Shown here one piece after another: positions 34,420-45,649 of a stretch of DNA of 64,000 nt. Position 1 is the first letter of the stretch. Each line of letters begins with the position of its first letter. Below the pieces are notes generated by a model that had not been told where the DNA came from, ran no database searches, and saw nothing but the letters and a program-made list of their open reading frames with translations. The DNA comes from Heloderma charlesbogerti. Lineage: Eukaryota; Chordata; Lepidosauria; Squamata; Helodermatidae. Where the stretch lies: NCBI GenBank assembly GCA_026122225.1, contig JANEZZ010001641.1, forward strand, positions 1 to 64,000, given 5' to 3'. Both the position numbers and the translations under genes were made by a program.

Positions 34420-37125
34420 TGGAAGCCTCTGAGCCAAAATGGGAAAGTTGGAGTGCTGGGTTTTAAAGGAGAACCTGGACATAGTGAGCATTACAGAACC
34501 CTGGTGGAACGGAGGGAACCAGTGGGATACTGTCGTCTCTGAATATAAACTATATAGGAAGGACAGGGAAGGGCCTACTGAGGGAGGTGTTGCCCTGTAT
34601 GTCAAAGAGGGCATAGTGTTGAGTGGACTAGAACACCTAAAAGGGGTAGGCTGTTCCATAGAAGCACTGTGGGTGACAATACCAGGCTGCAAAACTAGTT
34701 TAGTGCTATGAACGTGCTATCATCCCCCAGACCAGAATGCATAGAGTGACCTGGAGATGGAAATTAAATCAGGGAGGCCTCCAACCTAGGGATGGGCGGA
34801 TCACTTACCCCATTCTGGGTGGTGGTGGGTGTCCACGGGGGGGGGAGGCGATCCGTTCCTCCCCCCCAGAATCTGTCTAGGCTGGTTCTGCTCCACCTTG
34901 ATCCTGCGGAGCCGGCTGCCAGCTCTGCTTTGCTGGCAAATGTTGATACAGCCAGCAGCCATTGCCGTGCCGTATCTCTGTAAGTCAGGCTCCAGATGCA
35001 AATAGTGTAGTGGGCGCCATTTGTGGCCGTAAAGCTGGTAGATTAGCCTAAATGCAGCCATTTATTAGCTGCTGGCCACATCGACATTTGCCAGGGATGC
35101 AGCCGGCTCCACAGGATCAAGGCAGCGATGGATCCGACCCGGAAGGATTCCGTGCGGAGGTAGAGGTGAGTGCTGCCTTCCGCCATGGGCCCCAATGGGG
35201 CCGGTGGTGGATTTCTCCCCCATCACTACTCCAACCAAGGAAATGTAATAATGGGTGACTTCAATTACCCCCACATTGACAGGATAAATGCATGTTCCAG
35301 TCATGACAAAGAGGTTAAATTTCTCAATGCCCTGAATGATTGTGCCCTAGAAAAGTTGGTCATGGAACTGACCCAAGGGGAGGCAACTTTGGATTTAATC
35401 CTAAGTGGTGTCACCCAGGACCTAGTATGAAATGTAAGTGTTGCTGAGCCAACTGGAAACAGTGACCATAGCGGTATCAGATTTAATATATATTTAAGTG
35501 GAAAATTGCTCAGGAAGTCCAACACAGTCACTTTTGACTTCAAAAGAGAAAACTTCTCTAAAATGAGGGAACTGGTGAAAAGGAAGTAAAAAGGGGAGAG
35601 TCAAGAGGATTCAATCCCTTCAAAGTGCTTGGAGATCACTCGAAACCACAATAACAGAAACCCAGCTAAAATGTATACCACAGGTTAGGAAACATAGCTC
35701 CAAGTCCAACAGGTTGCTGGCATGGTTAACGAGAAGTGTTTAGGGAGCTATTAGAGAAAAGAGAGCTTCTTTCAGAAAATAGAAGTCTTGCCCAAGTGAG
35801 GAAAACATATGGGAACACCTGTGCCTGAACAGATGTTTTCAGGAAGGGAGTTTGAGGAACTGAGACAAATAGTGGTGACAAAAGATGAAGTTCTCAACCT
35901 TATTGATATACTGAAAGCAAATAAATCACCGTGCCCAGATGGTATCCATCCTAGAGTTTGCAAATAACTCAAATATGAAATTGCTGATCTTCTAACCAAA
36001 ATATGCAACTTATCCTAAGATCAGCCTCTGTACCACAGGACTGGAAGATGGCCAATGTAACACCAATTTTAAAAAGGGATTGTGGGGGGATCCGGGAAAT
36101 TACAGGCCAGTTAGCATAACGTCTGTTCCGGGTAAATTGGTTGAAGGCATTATTAAAGATAAAATTAGTAAGCACGTAGAAGGACAAGCCCTGATGAAAA
36201 AGAATCAACATGGTAAGTCCTAGTAAGTCCTGTCTCGTTAATTTTTGAGAGTGCTTTAAGAGTGGCAATAAACATGTAGACAGGGGTGTTCCAGTAGACA
36301 TTGTTTATTTGGACTTCCAAAAGGCTTCTGATAAAATTCCTCACCAGTGACTCCTGAGCAAACTTAGCAGTCATGGAATAAGAGGAGAGGTCCTCTTATG
36401 GATCAGTAACAGGTTAAAGAACAGAAAACAGAGAGTAGGAATAAATGGTAAATTATCCCAATGGAGGGAAGTAAATAGTGGGATCGCACAGAGATCTGTA
36501 TTAGGGCCAATGCTTTTCAACCTGTTCATAAATGATCCGGAATTAGGAGTGAGCAGTGAAGTGGCCAAGTTTGCAGATGACACCACATTATTTAGGGTGG
36601 TTAAAACAAAAAAGGACTGTGAAGAGCTCCAAAAGGATCTCTCCAAACTGGGAGAATGGGCATCGAAATGGCAAATGCGGTTCAATTTAATTAAGTGTAA
36701 AGTGATGCACGTTGGGTCAAAAAAATCCCAACTTCAAGAGTAACCTGATGGGCTCTGAGCTAGCGGTGACCGACCAAGAAAGAGATCTTGGGGTTGTGGT
36801 GTACAGCTCGATGCAAAAGTCAGCCCAGTGTGCAGCTGCTGTAAATAAGGCATACTCGATGTTAGGCATAATTAGAATAAAACTGCCAATATCATACTGG
36901 CTCTATACAAATCATGGTGTGACCACACTTGGAATACTGTGTACAGTTCTGGTCACCACACCTAAAAAAAGAAATTGTAGAGTTGGAAAAAGTGTATAAA
37001 AGGGCAACTAAAATGTTCAAGGGGCTGGAGCATCTCCCCTGTGAGAGAAGGTTACAACAGTTGGGATTATTTAGTCTGGAGAAAAGGAGGGTAAGAGGAG
37101 ACATGTACAAAATTATGTCTTAGTG
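34420..37125 (+). pseudogene. CR1 ORF2 (endonuclease-reverse transcriptase), broken
   Basis: Endonuclease blocks ENLDIVSITEPWWNGGNQWD and REGPTEGGVALYVKEGI lie at 34465-34620. After the MITE, IMGDFNYPHIDRINA (catalytic D and N) is at 35245-35290 and NSDHSGIRF-like sequence near 35457. The reverse transcriptase follows with YIYVDFQKAS-like sequence near 36305, MLFNLFINDPELGVSSEVAK, FADDTTLFRVVKTKKDCEEL (active site FADD) and ERDLGVVVYSSMQKSAQCAA. The C-terminal end is [20 protein letters not shown]. Multiple frameshifts and stops plus the MITE insertion make it inactive. Confidence 0.88.
34787..35228 (-). mobile_element. compound-palindrome hAT MITE, copy 8 (alternative core)
   Basis: Starts TAGGGATGGGCGG and ends CCCATCACTA with perfect 8-bp duplications CTCCAACC (34779-34786 and 35229-35236). 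Only 442 bp. The core shows CCAGATGCAAATAGTGTAGT and GCCGTAAAGCTGGTAGATTA, shared with copy 4. Outward donor-like boxes lie at 34803-34810 (minus, GGGTAAGT) and 35164-35171 (plus, AGGTGAGT). It interrupts the CR1 endonuclease. Confidence 0.9.
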
Positions 37126-37572
37126 TGGAGAATGTGGATAGGGAGACATTTTTCTTCCTCTCTCAAGCTACTAAAATCCAGGGTGACCCTATGAAGCTGA
37201 TTGGTGGGAGATTCAGGACAGATAAAAGGAAGGACTTCTTCACACTGCGCAGTTAAACTATGGAATTTGCTACCACAGGGTGTAGTGATGGCCACCAATT
37301 TGGATGGTTTTAAAAGGGGGTTGGACAAATTCCTGGAGAAAAAGGCTATCAATGGCTACTAGTCTTGATGGCCATGTGCTCCCTCCAGTACCAGAGGCAG
37401 CGAGCCTATGTACACCAGTTGCTAGGGAACATGGGCAGGAGGGTGCTGTTGCGCTCATGCCCTGCTTGTGGGTTCCTGATCAACAGCTGGTTGGCCACTG
37501 TGTGAACAGAATGCTGGACTAAATGGACCCTTGGTCTGATCCAGCATGGCTCTTCTTACGTTCTTATGTTCC

Positions 37573-37927
37573 ATCACTTCTGCCAACCGTTTATGCCACT
37601 GCAGGTGCAGTGCCGGAGTCCATGCTGCCTCTGCAGTTGCATTGTAACAGGTTTCATCGCACATGGTGGTGACCGGCCATGCCGATAGCATGCCCATAGC
37701 GGTGGTGGGCCAGGGCACAAGTGGCCATGAGCTGCAGCTCTAAGCTTGCTTCTCTACTGACATGCTGGGGGCTGTTGCTGGGGGCAGCATATCAGTGGGC
37801 CCATGGCAGCTGTGTCACTTGCTGCTAGGCAGATCTCAACCATAGAGATCTGCCTCTTAGGATTGAGCGGCTACTCCTTTGGCCGTTCTTACTGTGAAAC
37901 TGTATGGCAGCTGTCAGTTAGCTACAG
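37573..37927. other. unannotated stretch
   Basis: No recognised feature between the CR1 tail and the next MITE. Confidence 0.3.
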
Positions 37928-38125
37928 AAGCTGTTCAGACGTCATGCTAAGCCATGGTAGAGCCCACTAACCATCTTGCAGCAAGTGGTTAGTAAGCACG
38001 GTTAGTCTGTGGTAAATAAACCACCATGGTTGTGAAAAACGCCTTTCAGACATCATACTAAGCCATCATGGTTAGCTAAAAAACGCTGACCATCATGGCA
38101 TAGCTTGATGTCTGAACAGGCCCTA
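37928..38125. mobile_element. short MITE with CTGTTCAGACRTCATGCTAA ends
   Basis: The left end CTGTTCAGACGTCATGCTAA is mirrored by the right end, which reads in reverse CTGTTCAGACATCAAGCTAT. The middle is rich in inverted GGTTAG / CTAACC and CCATGGT words. A related partial copy lies at 32842. Confidence 0.65.
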
Positions 38126-38167
38126 TATGTGAAATATGATGGGAGAGCAGGGTGGCTAGAGTAGGAT

Positions 38168-38184
38168 GTAGGGATGTACGAAAG
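38168..38184 (-). repeat. 17-base stub of a compound-palindrome MITE end
   Basis: TAGGGATGTACGAAAGT equals the reversed right end of copy 1 or 2. The L2 tail follows immediately, so only the tip is present. No partner end was found beyond the L2. Confidence 0.5.
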
Positions 38185-38185
38185 T

Positions 38186-39822
38186 ATTTTATTTATTTAT
38201 TTATTTATTCATTTCATTTCTATACCGCCCAATAGCCAAAGCTCTCTGAGCGGTTCACAAAAATTAAAACCAAACAACACACAATAAAACAATTTAAAAT
38301 ATATAGAACATTAAAACCACAATATAACAATACAACCACAATAAAACCTAGCAGCAGTGCAGGAGTTTAAAATACAGATTTAAAACGGCAAAGCTAAAAG
38401 TCTAAAAAGCTAAAAAGCTAAATGCTAAAATGCCTGAGAAAATAAAAAGGTCTTTACCTGGCACAGGAAAGAATACAACGTAAGTGCCAGGCAAACCTCA
38501 CTAGGGAGCTCATTCCACAGCTGGGGTGCCACAGCAGAAAAAGCCCTCCTCCTAGTAGCCACCCGCCTCACTTCCTTTGGCAGGGGCTCACAGAGAAGGG
38601 CCGCTGAGGATGATCTTAAGGTCTGGGCAGGCACATATGGGAGGAGGTGATCCTTCAGATAACCTGGCCCCAAGCCATTAAGGGCTTTGAATGTTAATAC
38701 CAGCACTTTGAATTGGGCCTGGAAATGGACTGGCAGCCAGTGCAGCTGGAAAAGTACTGGCATAATATGAGCTCCTTGGCCAGTCCCTGTTAACAGTCTT
38801 GCTGCCCTATTTTGGACCAGCTGAAGTTTCTGGACCACTTTCAAAGGCAGCCCCACGTATAACGCATTGCTGTAATCCAGACGATAAGTTATCAGAGCAT
38901 GGATAACTGTAGCTAGGCTATCTCTGTCCAGATAAGGGCATAGTTGGTATACCAGCCTAAGCTGATAAAAAGTGCTCCATGCCACTGAGTTCACCTGTGC
39001 CTCAAGTGACAGTTCTGGATCCAAGAGCACCCCCAAACTACGAACCTGATCCTTTAGGGGGAGTGCAACCCCCTCCAGAACAGGTTGAATGTCACCTAGC
39101 TGGGCAGACAAACCACCCACTAACAGTACCTCCGTCTTGTCTGGATTGAGTTTCAATTTATTGGCCCTCATCCAGTCCATTACCGTGCCCAGGCACTGAT
39201 TCAGAACAGCCACTGCCTCACCTGGTTTTGATGAGAAAGAGAGGTAGAGCTGGGTGTCATCTGCATATTGATGGCACCTCAGCCCACACCTCCGGATAAC
39301 CTCCCCCAGCGGTTTCATGTAGATGTTAAACAGCATGGGGGATAAAATAGAGCCCTGTGGAACCCCATGGCACAATTGCCATGGCACAGAGCAATAATCC
39401 CCCAGCACCACCTTCTGGAATCGGCCATCCAAGTAGGAGCGGAACCACTGTAGTGCAGTGCCTCCAACTCCCAACCCAGACAACCTATCCAGAAGGATAC
39501 CATGGTCGATGGTATCGAAAGCCGCTGAGAGGTCCAGGAGAATCAACAGGGTCGCACTCCCCCTGTCCCTCTCCCGGCAGAGGTCATCCCACAGGGCGAC
39601 CAAGGCAGTTTCCATTCCAAAACCAGGCCTGAAGCCCGATTGAAATGGATCTAGATAATCCGTTTCATTCAACAGTGCCTGGAGCTGCCCTGCAACCACC
39701 CGCTCAAGCACCTTGCCCAGGAAGGGGATGTTGGCCACTGGCCTATAATTGTTAACATCCTCTGGGTCCAGGTTAGGCTTTTTCAGAAGTGGTCTAATTA
39801 CAGAGTATGAGAAATGGATCAC
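38186..39822 (-). mobile_element. L2-clade LINE, young 5'-truncated copy
   Basis: The plus strand begins with the (TTTA)n tail and TACCGCCCAATAGCCAAAGC, the common L2 3' UTR of this genome (also at 44.4 kb). Reading on the minus strand it encodes an uninterrupted ORF up to the truncation near 39822. The lack of any stop or shift over 1.4 kb indicates recent insertion. Confidence 0.93.
38425..39822 (-). CDS. L2-clade reverse transcriptase, N-terminally truncated but open
   Basis: A 465-residue open frame covers the reverse transcriptase and C-terminal region of an L2 ORF2. Visible in order: LLKKPNLDPEDVNNYRPVAN and FQSGFRPGFGMETALVALWD (fingers, about residues 11-80), LILLDLSAAFDTIDHGIL (first catalytic D, near 100), VPQGSILSPMLFNIYMKPLG (about 155-175), QYADDTQLYLSF (catalytic YADD, near 190), MRANKLKLNPDKTEVLLVG (about 220) and a C-terminal block ending RAFSAVAPQLWNELPSEV. 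The upstream endonuclease is missing because the insertion is 5'-truncated. The listed start methionine is only the first in-frame ATG after the truncation, so it is not a true start. The family product reverse-transcribes element RNA at a nick in genomic DNA. This copy cannot act alone. Confidence 0.88.
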   Translation of the reverse strand: MIHFSYSVIRPLLKKPNLDPEDVNNYRPVANIPFLGKVLERVVAGQLQALLNETDYLDPFQSGFRPGFGMETALVALWDDLCRERDRGSATLLILLDLSAAFDTIDHGILLDRLSGLGVGGTALQWFRSYLDGRFQKVVLGDYCSVPWQLCHGVPQGSILSPMLFNIYMKPLGEVIRRCGLRCHQYADDTQLYLSFSSKPGEAVAVLNQCLGTVMDWMRANKLKLNPDKTEVLLVGGLSAQLGDIQPVLEGVALPLKDQVRSLGVLLDPELSLEAQVNSVAWSTFYQLRLVYQLCPYLDRDSLATVIHALITYRLDYSNALYVGLPLKVVQKLQLVQNRAARLLTGTGQGAHIMPVLFQLHWLPVHFQAQFKVLVLTFKALNGLGPGYLKDHLLPYVPAQTLRSSSAALLCEPLPKEVRRVATRRRAFSAVAPQLWNELPSEVCLALTLYSFLCQVKTFLFSQAF

Positions 39823-41385
39823 AACCTTTTTTCTTTCAGAGTCTGTTCACCTCTGGATGAGAACTATTCCAAATCTCAAATCTGTCATCTTTGTACTCTC
39901 AATGGCCAGACATCATTAATTCAGCAAGAATTCATCTTGGATGGAACTCCCTTGGCATTAATATGGATATCCCACTGTCATTCTACAAAATTCCTAGTGT
40001 AATCTAGCACAAAATAACTTCTGCATGCATGGGTGCCTTGTTGCCCTATTGCCATACCATTTCAGTATGGGGCTTTTCAGCTGGGGCCTTGGTAGAGCTA
40101 ATCATAGATAGAAATCTTCAAAGCATCCCATGTCTACCTCCACAACAACTGAGGGAGACAGTGGGGAAAAGTATCAATTGTTAATATCAATACCAACAAT
40201 GGGAAAATCCTTTTCCAAGGTTTTGCTGGGAATGTAGTATGTGTGGTGAAACAATAATATGAAATATTTATCTGCTTCCATACCTGTACTATACACTGAA
40301 AAGAAAATCAAACATTTATACATGCCAGCCCCATGACCCAGAGCCCAAAACTTGTGTAGACGAATCTCTGTTGCTGTATAGGGGAGAAAAATGTATGGGA
40401 ATATATATGGCTTGTATCTGTTTTAGAGCTAACAGGAAATTCCTGCCGTACATGTAACCCACCTTCATTAAACTGTGCCTGACATCTTTGAAAAGCACAT
40501 AAGGACTGAATGATCAGTCCTGGGTTGTTTTCCTGCACTCGTGTGGGACTTCACAAAGGCAAATTATTCAGAGATATGCCTAAGTGAAGGGAGCCAGGAC
40601 TTCTGATTTAAGATCCAAAATTTCACAGTAGTAGCCACTGTAGACTGTTGTAGCAAAAAACAGTAAGAGAGTCCTGTAGCACCATAGACTAACAATTTCA
40701 TTGTGGTATAACCTCTCTAGTGCCCACGTCTTAAAGTATTATTCTCAGTTTGCAGATAACTGAGAGAATATACATGGGTACAGGGGGGAGATGTTTGTAT
40801 TTTGGGGTGGGGCCAGAAGAACATGAAATAGAAGAACAGTCCAATAGTCTCTCTAAATCAGAAGTGGGCACCAGGATATCTGAGAGCCTTTTTGTCCTCT
40901 GCCTCCCACAGGCACACTCCCCTCCTCCACGGCACTGAATATCTCTATATCTCTATATCTATAATGGTATCTGGAGCAGCTATGAAGTGCCAAAAGGGTC
41001 AAAATTAGCTTGTTTGCAAGCTAATTTCGCCCCTTTTGGTGCTCTGTAGAAGCACAGGGTGCTAAAGGGGTACAAATGGCAACTCTGGCCGCCATATTTT
41101 TAAAAAATATTTTTTACAATTTTACAGATGGGGGGGTGGGGATGGAGGCCTCATGTGGCCTGTGGACTGCACATTGCCCACCCTGGCTCTCTAAATGAAA
41201 CATTTGTGTTCAGAATATAACTCTAAATATAAATTGCTAGGGGGAAAACAGCAGGCAAAGGCTATTTTGTCTCCAAGAGAAGGGGCTTGTGGGCTTTCTG
41301 GAAGGATCTGAATGGTCATTGTTGGAAAGAAGAAGCTGGACTAGATTAACCTTTGGTTTTATCTACCTGGATTCTTCTTCTGTTT
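39823..41385. other. mostly unannotated; one hairpin
   Basis: A 50-bp hairpin lies at 40990-41039 (CCAAAAGGGTCAAAATTAGC paired with GCTAATTTCGCCCCTTTTGG). At 40667-40715 the phrase GAGTCCTGTAGCACCATAGA resembles the repeat at 46450. Nothing else is recognised. Confidence 0.5.
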
Positions 41386-41520
41386 GTTTATTTATTTACT
41401 TTTCCTCACAAAGTGAATTCAAGATGGCTCACACAACTGCACATCACATCATATAGTAAAAATACAACATAACATTACAACAAAGCCAAATAACACCAAA
41501 CAAAACTTCTGTCTTGGTAA
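41386..41520 (-). mobile_element. probable LINE 3' tail remnant
   Basis: TTTATTTATTTACTTTTCCTC followed by AAATACAACATAACATTACA has the layout of an antisense L2/CR1 3' end. It is too diverged to assign to a family. Confidence 0.4.
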
Positions 41521-41619
41521 ACATGACTAAAACAAAAAGGCCAAGAACTGAAACTCAGTTATCCTTCACACTTCTCCGACTTTTGTAATGGAGTTCTCCA
41601 ATAAAAACATAAAAACGTG

Positions 41620-41800
41620 TATATTAGGGGAAAGTGCAAACATACGAACATGCATATATTAGTGAAAATAATGTTCAAAATGCACTATATGAGGGAAATT
41701 GCTTGCAAAACATTTCTGTATTAGCCAAAATATATACAAAAATGCCTGTATTAAGAGAAATGTGCATCAAAATGCATATGAATTTTCATGCAAACTTTAA
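41620..41800. repeat. AT-rich interspersed repeat with recurring AAAATGCAT words
   Basis: Words such as AACATGCATATATTAG, AAAATGCACTATATG and AAAATGCATATGAATTTTCA recur about every 30 bases. The segment at 53100-53290 has the same character. No transposon ends are seen. Confidence 0.5.
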
Positions 41801-41972
41801 GAAAAAATAACTCAACGTTCGGGATGAACTGAACCTCATCTGAAATTTACAGATCTGTCTATTGCTATAGAATACTGATGTGGTAGAATGGATTGAACAA
41901 TTTCAGACTGCAGGTAGCTGATCACATTTTTTACAAATACTCCCCTATATTAGTATCTCCTAAAAAAGAAAA

Positions 41973-42310
41973 GGGGCCGCGGTGGCTTAGTGGTTAAGAC
42001 GCTGAACTGCAGACTGGAAGGTCGGCAGGTCAGCAGTTCGAGACCCGAGTGCTGCGTGACGGAGTGAGCTCCCGTCTTCAGTCCCAGCTTCTGCCAACCT
42101 AGCAGTTCGAAAGCAAGAAATTGCAAGTAGATAAATAGGTACCGCCTCGGCGGGACAGGTAACAGCGTTCCGTGCACCTCGGTGTTCAGTCATGCCGGCC
42201 ACATGACCACGGAAGCATCTTCGGACAGCGCTGGCTCTTCGGCTTAGAAACGGGGATGAGCACCGCGCCTTAGAGTCGGAAACGACTGGTTGGGGACACC
42301 TTTACCTTTT
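41973..42310 (+). mobile_element. Sauria-type tRNA-derived SINE
   Basis: A 338-bp element starts GGGGCCGCGGTGGCTTAGTGG, whose TGGCTTAGTGG part is a pol III A box. AGTTCGAGACCC at about 42041-42052 fits the B box. The 3' end ACGACTGGTTGGGGACACCTTTACC resembles the BovB tail, the LINE thought to mobilise Sauria SINEs. Perfect 11-bp duplications AAAAAAGAAAA flank it (41962-41972 and 42311-42321). This is the strongest squamate marker in the window. Confidence 0.92.
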
Positions 42311-42321
42311 AAAAAAGAAAA

Positions 42322-43517
42322 AGAGCATAGTGACCAAAAGAAAAAGAGCATAGTGACCATAGTGGTGGGCATAGCATGTAGAGGGTTAGCTTTTTATTTA
42401 CTCTAGTGTAAGTGCACATGGCCTTGATTTGGGTTGGGATCATCATGCACTGAAAGGGGAAGATTAAACCTTCCCAGCCGCAACATTTTCCCCTGAAATC
42501 CCACCCCATCCTGCACGGGGATTTTTAAAAAGGAAAAAAAACCCCTCTCCATTGGCATCAATGGAGGCCTTTTTCCATTTTTTTTAACATCCCCCCCCCT
42601 CCATGTGCAGGTGTGGTGGGACAATTTCAGGAAAAATGAGAGGAAGGAAGAATTCATCCTCCCCTCCTGGTGCATTGTAGTCCCAGTCCAAATCAGAACC
42701 AGGCATGTTTACACTATAGGAAAGGAAGTGTACACATTTAGGAATTTAGCATAACATGTAGTTTGGCACTTAATTCAATGTATATTCCTCTGCTGGGCAA
42801 ATGTATGCATAAACCTGTGGGCAAATGAATGCATAAACACTTCTGCAGAGGATGTATAAACATGTGTGCACGAACAGACACTTTTTATCTTGGCAACCAT
42901 TCTTACCTTGGCACCCACACAGTTTTCTCTATCTTATATCCACCTACATTCCTAATGCAAGCGGTTCTTTAATCCTGTCCAAAAACACCTCCTCCCATTT
43001 TCATCTCCCTCTCCTCAGTCCAAGAAAGTTTTGTTTTTGCTGGTGTCTGGTGTTTGTGCCTCAGCAGACAGAGATAGGCAGGAAGACAGTGACGTGAGCA
43101 GACAGAATAAAACAGGGCTGGTTGAGAATCTGTAATTAGAAGCCCAATTTCCGCTTCCTTCCCAGACACTTTTAAAAATCCCTTCCAGGCGTCTCTTGAA
43201 TGCTTCAAAATGGAATGTCATTGAGATTTTGCATCTCCTGTTTCCTTGGCAACAGGTTGATGATGCTTCACCTAGAAATATGCTGTGTCTCCGTGGAGAT
43301 GCTGGCGTGGGTGTGCTGTGGTAATCACAGTGGGCATGTAGCTTTGGCAGTCCCTCCCCTCTGCATGTACTAAATGAGACAGAAGAAGTGGCATTTTTTT
43401 GTATTTTTAGTCAGATAGGTGTTAATTTGTTTTATTTTCGTCATGCTTACCATCAGGATGCTGAATCTTAAGACCGACAGCCCTCAGTAATTGCATTACC
43501 ATAATATAAAACACTAA
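42322..43517. other. unannotated stretch
   Basis: AAAGAAAAAGAGCATAGTGACC occurs twice in tandem at about 42315-42360. Otherwise no recognised feature. Confidence 0.4.
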
Positions 43518-43750
43518 GCATTTATATAGTATTGCAGAGGATTCAGTGTGCCTTACATATTTGGAATCCCGACGACAACCCTGTTAGGTAGATCAATATC
43601 ATTTCTTCCATATTGCAAATGAGGGCCAAGGCTGAGAGAGAATGACTTGCCCAAAGAAAACCACCTAGTTACTTCATGGCACAGATGAGACTTGAACTAG
43701 GGATTCCTGGTTCAAAGCTCAGCCTTTTAACCACTACATTACACTACCTC
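43518..43750 (-). mobile_element. MIR-like CORE-SINE
   Basis: On the minus strand it starts with GTAATGTAGTGGTTAAAAGG (tRNA-like A box). It continues through CAAGTCTCATCTGTGCC, GGGCAAGTCATTCTCTCTCA and ACCTAACAGGGTTGTCG, and ends near CTGCAATACTATATAAATGC. The order and wording match the MIR consensus of amniotes. It is old and diverged. Confidence 0.75.
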
Positions 43751-44136
43751 TCCAAATAGGAAGTAATATGAGAATAAGTCCATTAAAGCCAGATTTGGAT
43801 GACCTAAATTACTTTAGTGTTAGGCTTGCTGAAGTCAAGACCAAAGCATGTATAAGGGTGGGCAGCACTCAGGCTCTGAGCTGCATGCCCCCAGGGCTTC
43901 TTTTGTGTCCCCAACCACCACTCCACCACTGAATTTGTAATGGAAATTTGGCAGCACAGTAGCCAAAAAGGGCTGATGGTCTCTTGTGTTAAAGGAAAAC
44001 AAACTACAGTTTCCACGGCAGTGTGGAAGCAAAACAGGGAAAAAATCAGTCCTTTTTGGCTGCCACACTGCTGTGCCACCAAATTTCAGCAGGAAATTCA
44101 GTGGGGGGTGGGTGGGAGTGGGGTGGGTAGGCAGGA
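43751..44136. other. unannotated, internally palindromic stretch
   Basis: The segment at 43920-44075 contains inverted phrases (GGCAGCACAGTAGCCAAAAAGG and CCTTTTTGGCTGCCACACTG) around TTTCCACGGCAGTGTGG, so a decayed MITE is likely. Confidence 0.4.
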
Positions 44137-44895
44137 TAAGAGCATAAGAAGAGCCATGCTGGATCAGACCAAGGGTCCATCTAGTCCAACATTCTTTTCA
44201 CACTGTGGCCAACTAGCTGCCTATGGGAAACCCACAAGCAAGACATGAGTGCAACAGCACCCTCCTGCCCATGTTCCCCAGCAACTTATGTACATATGCT
44301 CACTGCCTCTGGTACTGGAGGAAGCACATAACCATCTGGACTATCCATCCATCCATCCATTTCATTTCTATACTGCCCAATAGTCGAAGCTCTCTGGGCG
44401 GTTCACAAAAATTAAAACTAAAGAGCACACAATAAAACAATATGAAATATATAAATCATTAAAACCACAGTATAACAATATAACCAGAATAAAACCAGAA
44501 TAAATCCTAGCAGCAATGCAGGGATTTAAAATACAGATTTAAAACAGCAAAGCTAAAAGTCTAGAAAGCTAAAATGCTAAAATGCCTGGGAAAATAAAAA
44601 GGTCTTCATCTGGCGCTGGAAAGAATACAATGTAGGTGCCAGGCAAACCTCACTAGGGAGCTCATTCCACAGCCGGGGTGCCACAGCAGAAAAAGCCCTC
44701 CTAGTAGCCACCCACCTCACTGGGGGATCTCAGCTTCCAAAGCATGGAAGTTGAGATCCCCCAGGACCATCACCCTAGGGGTCCTCAACACCAAGTCCAA
44801 GACCACAATGGACTAGTAACCATTGACAGCCTTTTCCTCCAGGAATTTGTCTAACCCCATTTTAAAGCCATCCAAATAGGTGGCCCTCACTACAT
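44137..44895 (-). mobile_element. CR1 3' end split by an L2 3' end
   Basis: AGAGCATAAGAAGAGCCATGCT to about 44340, and CCATTGACAGCCTTTTCCTCC to ATAGGTGGCCCTCACTAC at 44818-44895, are the two halves of one antisense CR1 tail (compare 45119-45470). Between them lies an antisense L2 tail, 44340-44795: (ATCC)n, TACTGCCCAATAGTCGAAGC, and the stretch to GCAGAAAAAGCCCTCCTAG. Confidence 0.85.
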
Positions 44896-44899
44896 CCTA

Positions 44900-45020
44900 C
44901 AATGTTAGTCCTACATAAGAGTAGACCCACTGAAATGAATGGGTCTTAATTTAGTCATGACTGACTTAATTTAGTCATTTCAGTTGTTCTACTCTACATA
45001 GGACTAACATTGGAAGCTAC
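44900..45020. mobile_element. palindromic MITE (TGTTAGTCCTACATA type)
   Basis: CAATGTTAGTCCTACATAAG on the left is mirrored by TACATAGGACTAACATTGGA on the right; the middle is also inverted (AGTCATGACT). About 120 bp. Related elements lie at 47247-47362 and in the last 80 bases of the 1229-bp duplication unit. Confidence 0.75.
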
Positions 45021-45118
45021 CCTCAGACTGTACAAGTGGCGGGATATGGGAGTGAGCCTTCAGCCTTGTACGCCTGGAGCTCTTAGACTAGGTTCCCCCT
45101 CTTCTCCCATTCTGGCTC

Positions 45119-45470
45119 TTAAGAACATAAGAAGAGCCGTGCTGGATCATATCAAAGGTCCATCTAGTCCAGCATTCTGTTCACACTGTGGCCAACCAGC
45201 TGCCCACAGGAAACCCACAAGCAGGGCATGAGTGCAACAGCACTCTCCTGCCCATGTTCCCCAGCATACTGCCTCTGATACTGGAGGCACATGGCCATTG
45301 GTACTAGTAGCCGTTGATAGCCTTCTCTAGAAATTTTATTTATTTATTTACAATATTTATATACCGCTTCTTATCAGAAGAAATGTGTCTAACCCCCTTT
45401 TAAAGCCATCCAAATTGGTGGCCATCTCTACAGCTTGTGGTAGTGAATTCCATAGTTTGTGTGAAGAAGA
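45119..45470 (-). mobile_element. CR1 3' end with a small LINE tail inserted
   Basis: TTAAGAACATAAGAAGAGCC to CCGTTGATAGCCTTCTCTAG, and AATGTGTCTAACCCCCTTTT to CATAGTTTGTGTGAAGAAGA, form one antisense CR1 tail. About 48 bases (TTTATTTATTTACAATATTT with ATACCGCTTCTTATCAG) at 45336-45383 are an inserted antisense LINE tail. Confidence 0.85.
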
Positions 45471-45649
45471 AGGATGCTGCCTCCAGTGAATTTCAGGGGG
45501 GTGGATTGGGCCCCCAGACCCAGGTTGCCCAAGCCATTCTACTACATCATGTGTACATTTCAGGTCAGTAGAGCCAGAAAGCGAGGGCTTGTTTTGAATA
45601 AGAGAGCCCAGCTAGCCATTCCTAGCGAGTCAGGCCGAGCTCCTTTCAT
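45471..45649. other. unannotated stretch
   Basis: Short interval between CR1 and the 5S-derived SINE. No recognised feature. Confidence 0.3.

Larger units (their letters stand above)
33842..37572 (+). mobile_element. CR1 LINE, long copy, split by MITE copy 8
   Basis: It starts inside ORF1, runs through ORF2 and ends at the standard CR1 3' tail (TGGTCTGATCCAGCATGGCT, then CTTACGTTCTTATGTTCC). The body is interrupted only by the 442-bp MITE at 34787-35228 with its 8-bp target duplication. Several frameshifts and stops are present. Confidence 0.92.

Noticed and set aside
41973..42080. tRNA gene at the SINE head
   Set aside because: A and B box-like sequences are present but the rest does not fold as a tRNA, and the body and tail are those of a SINE.
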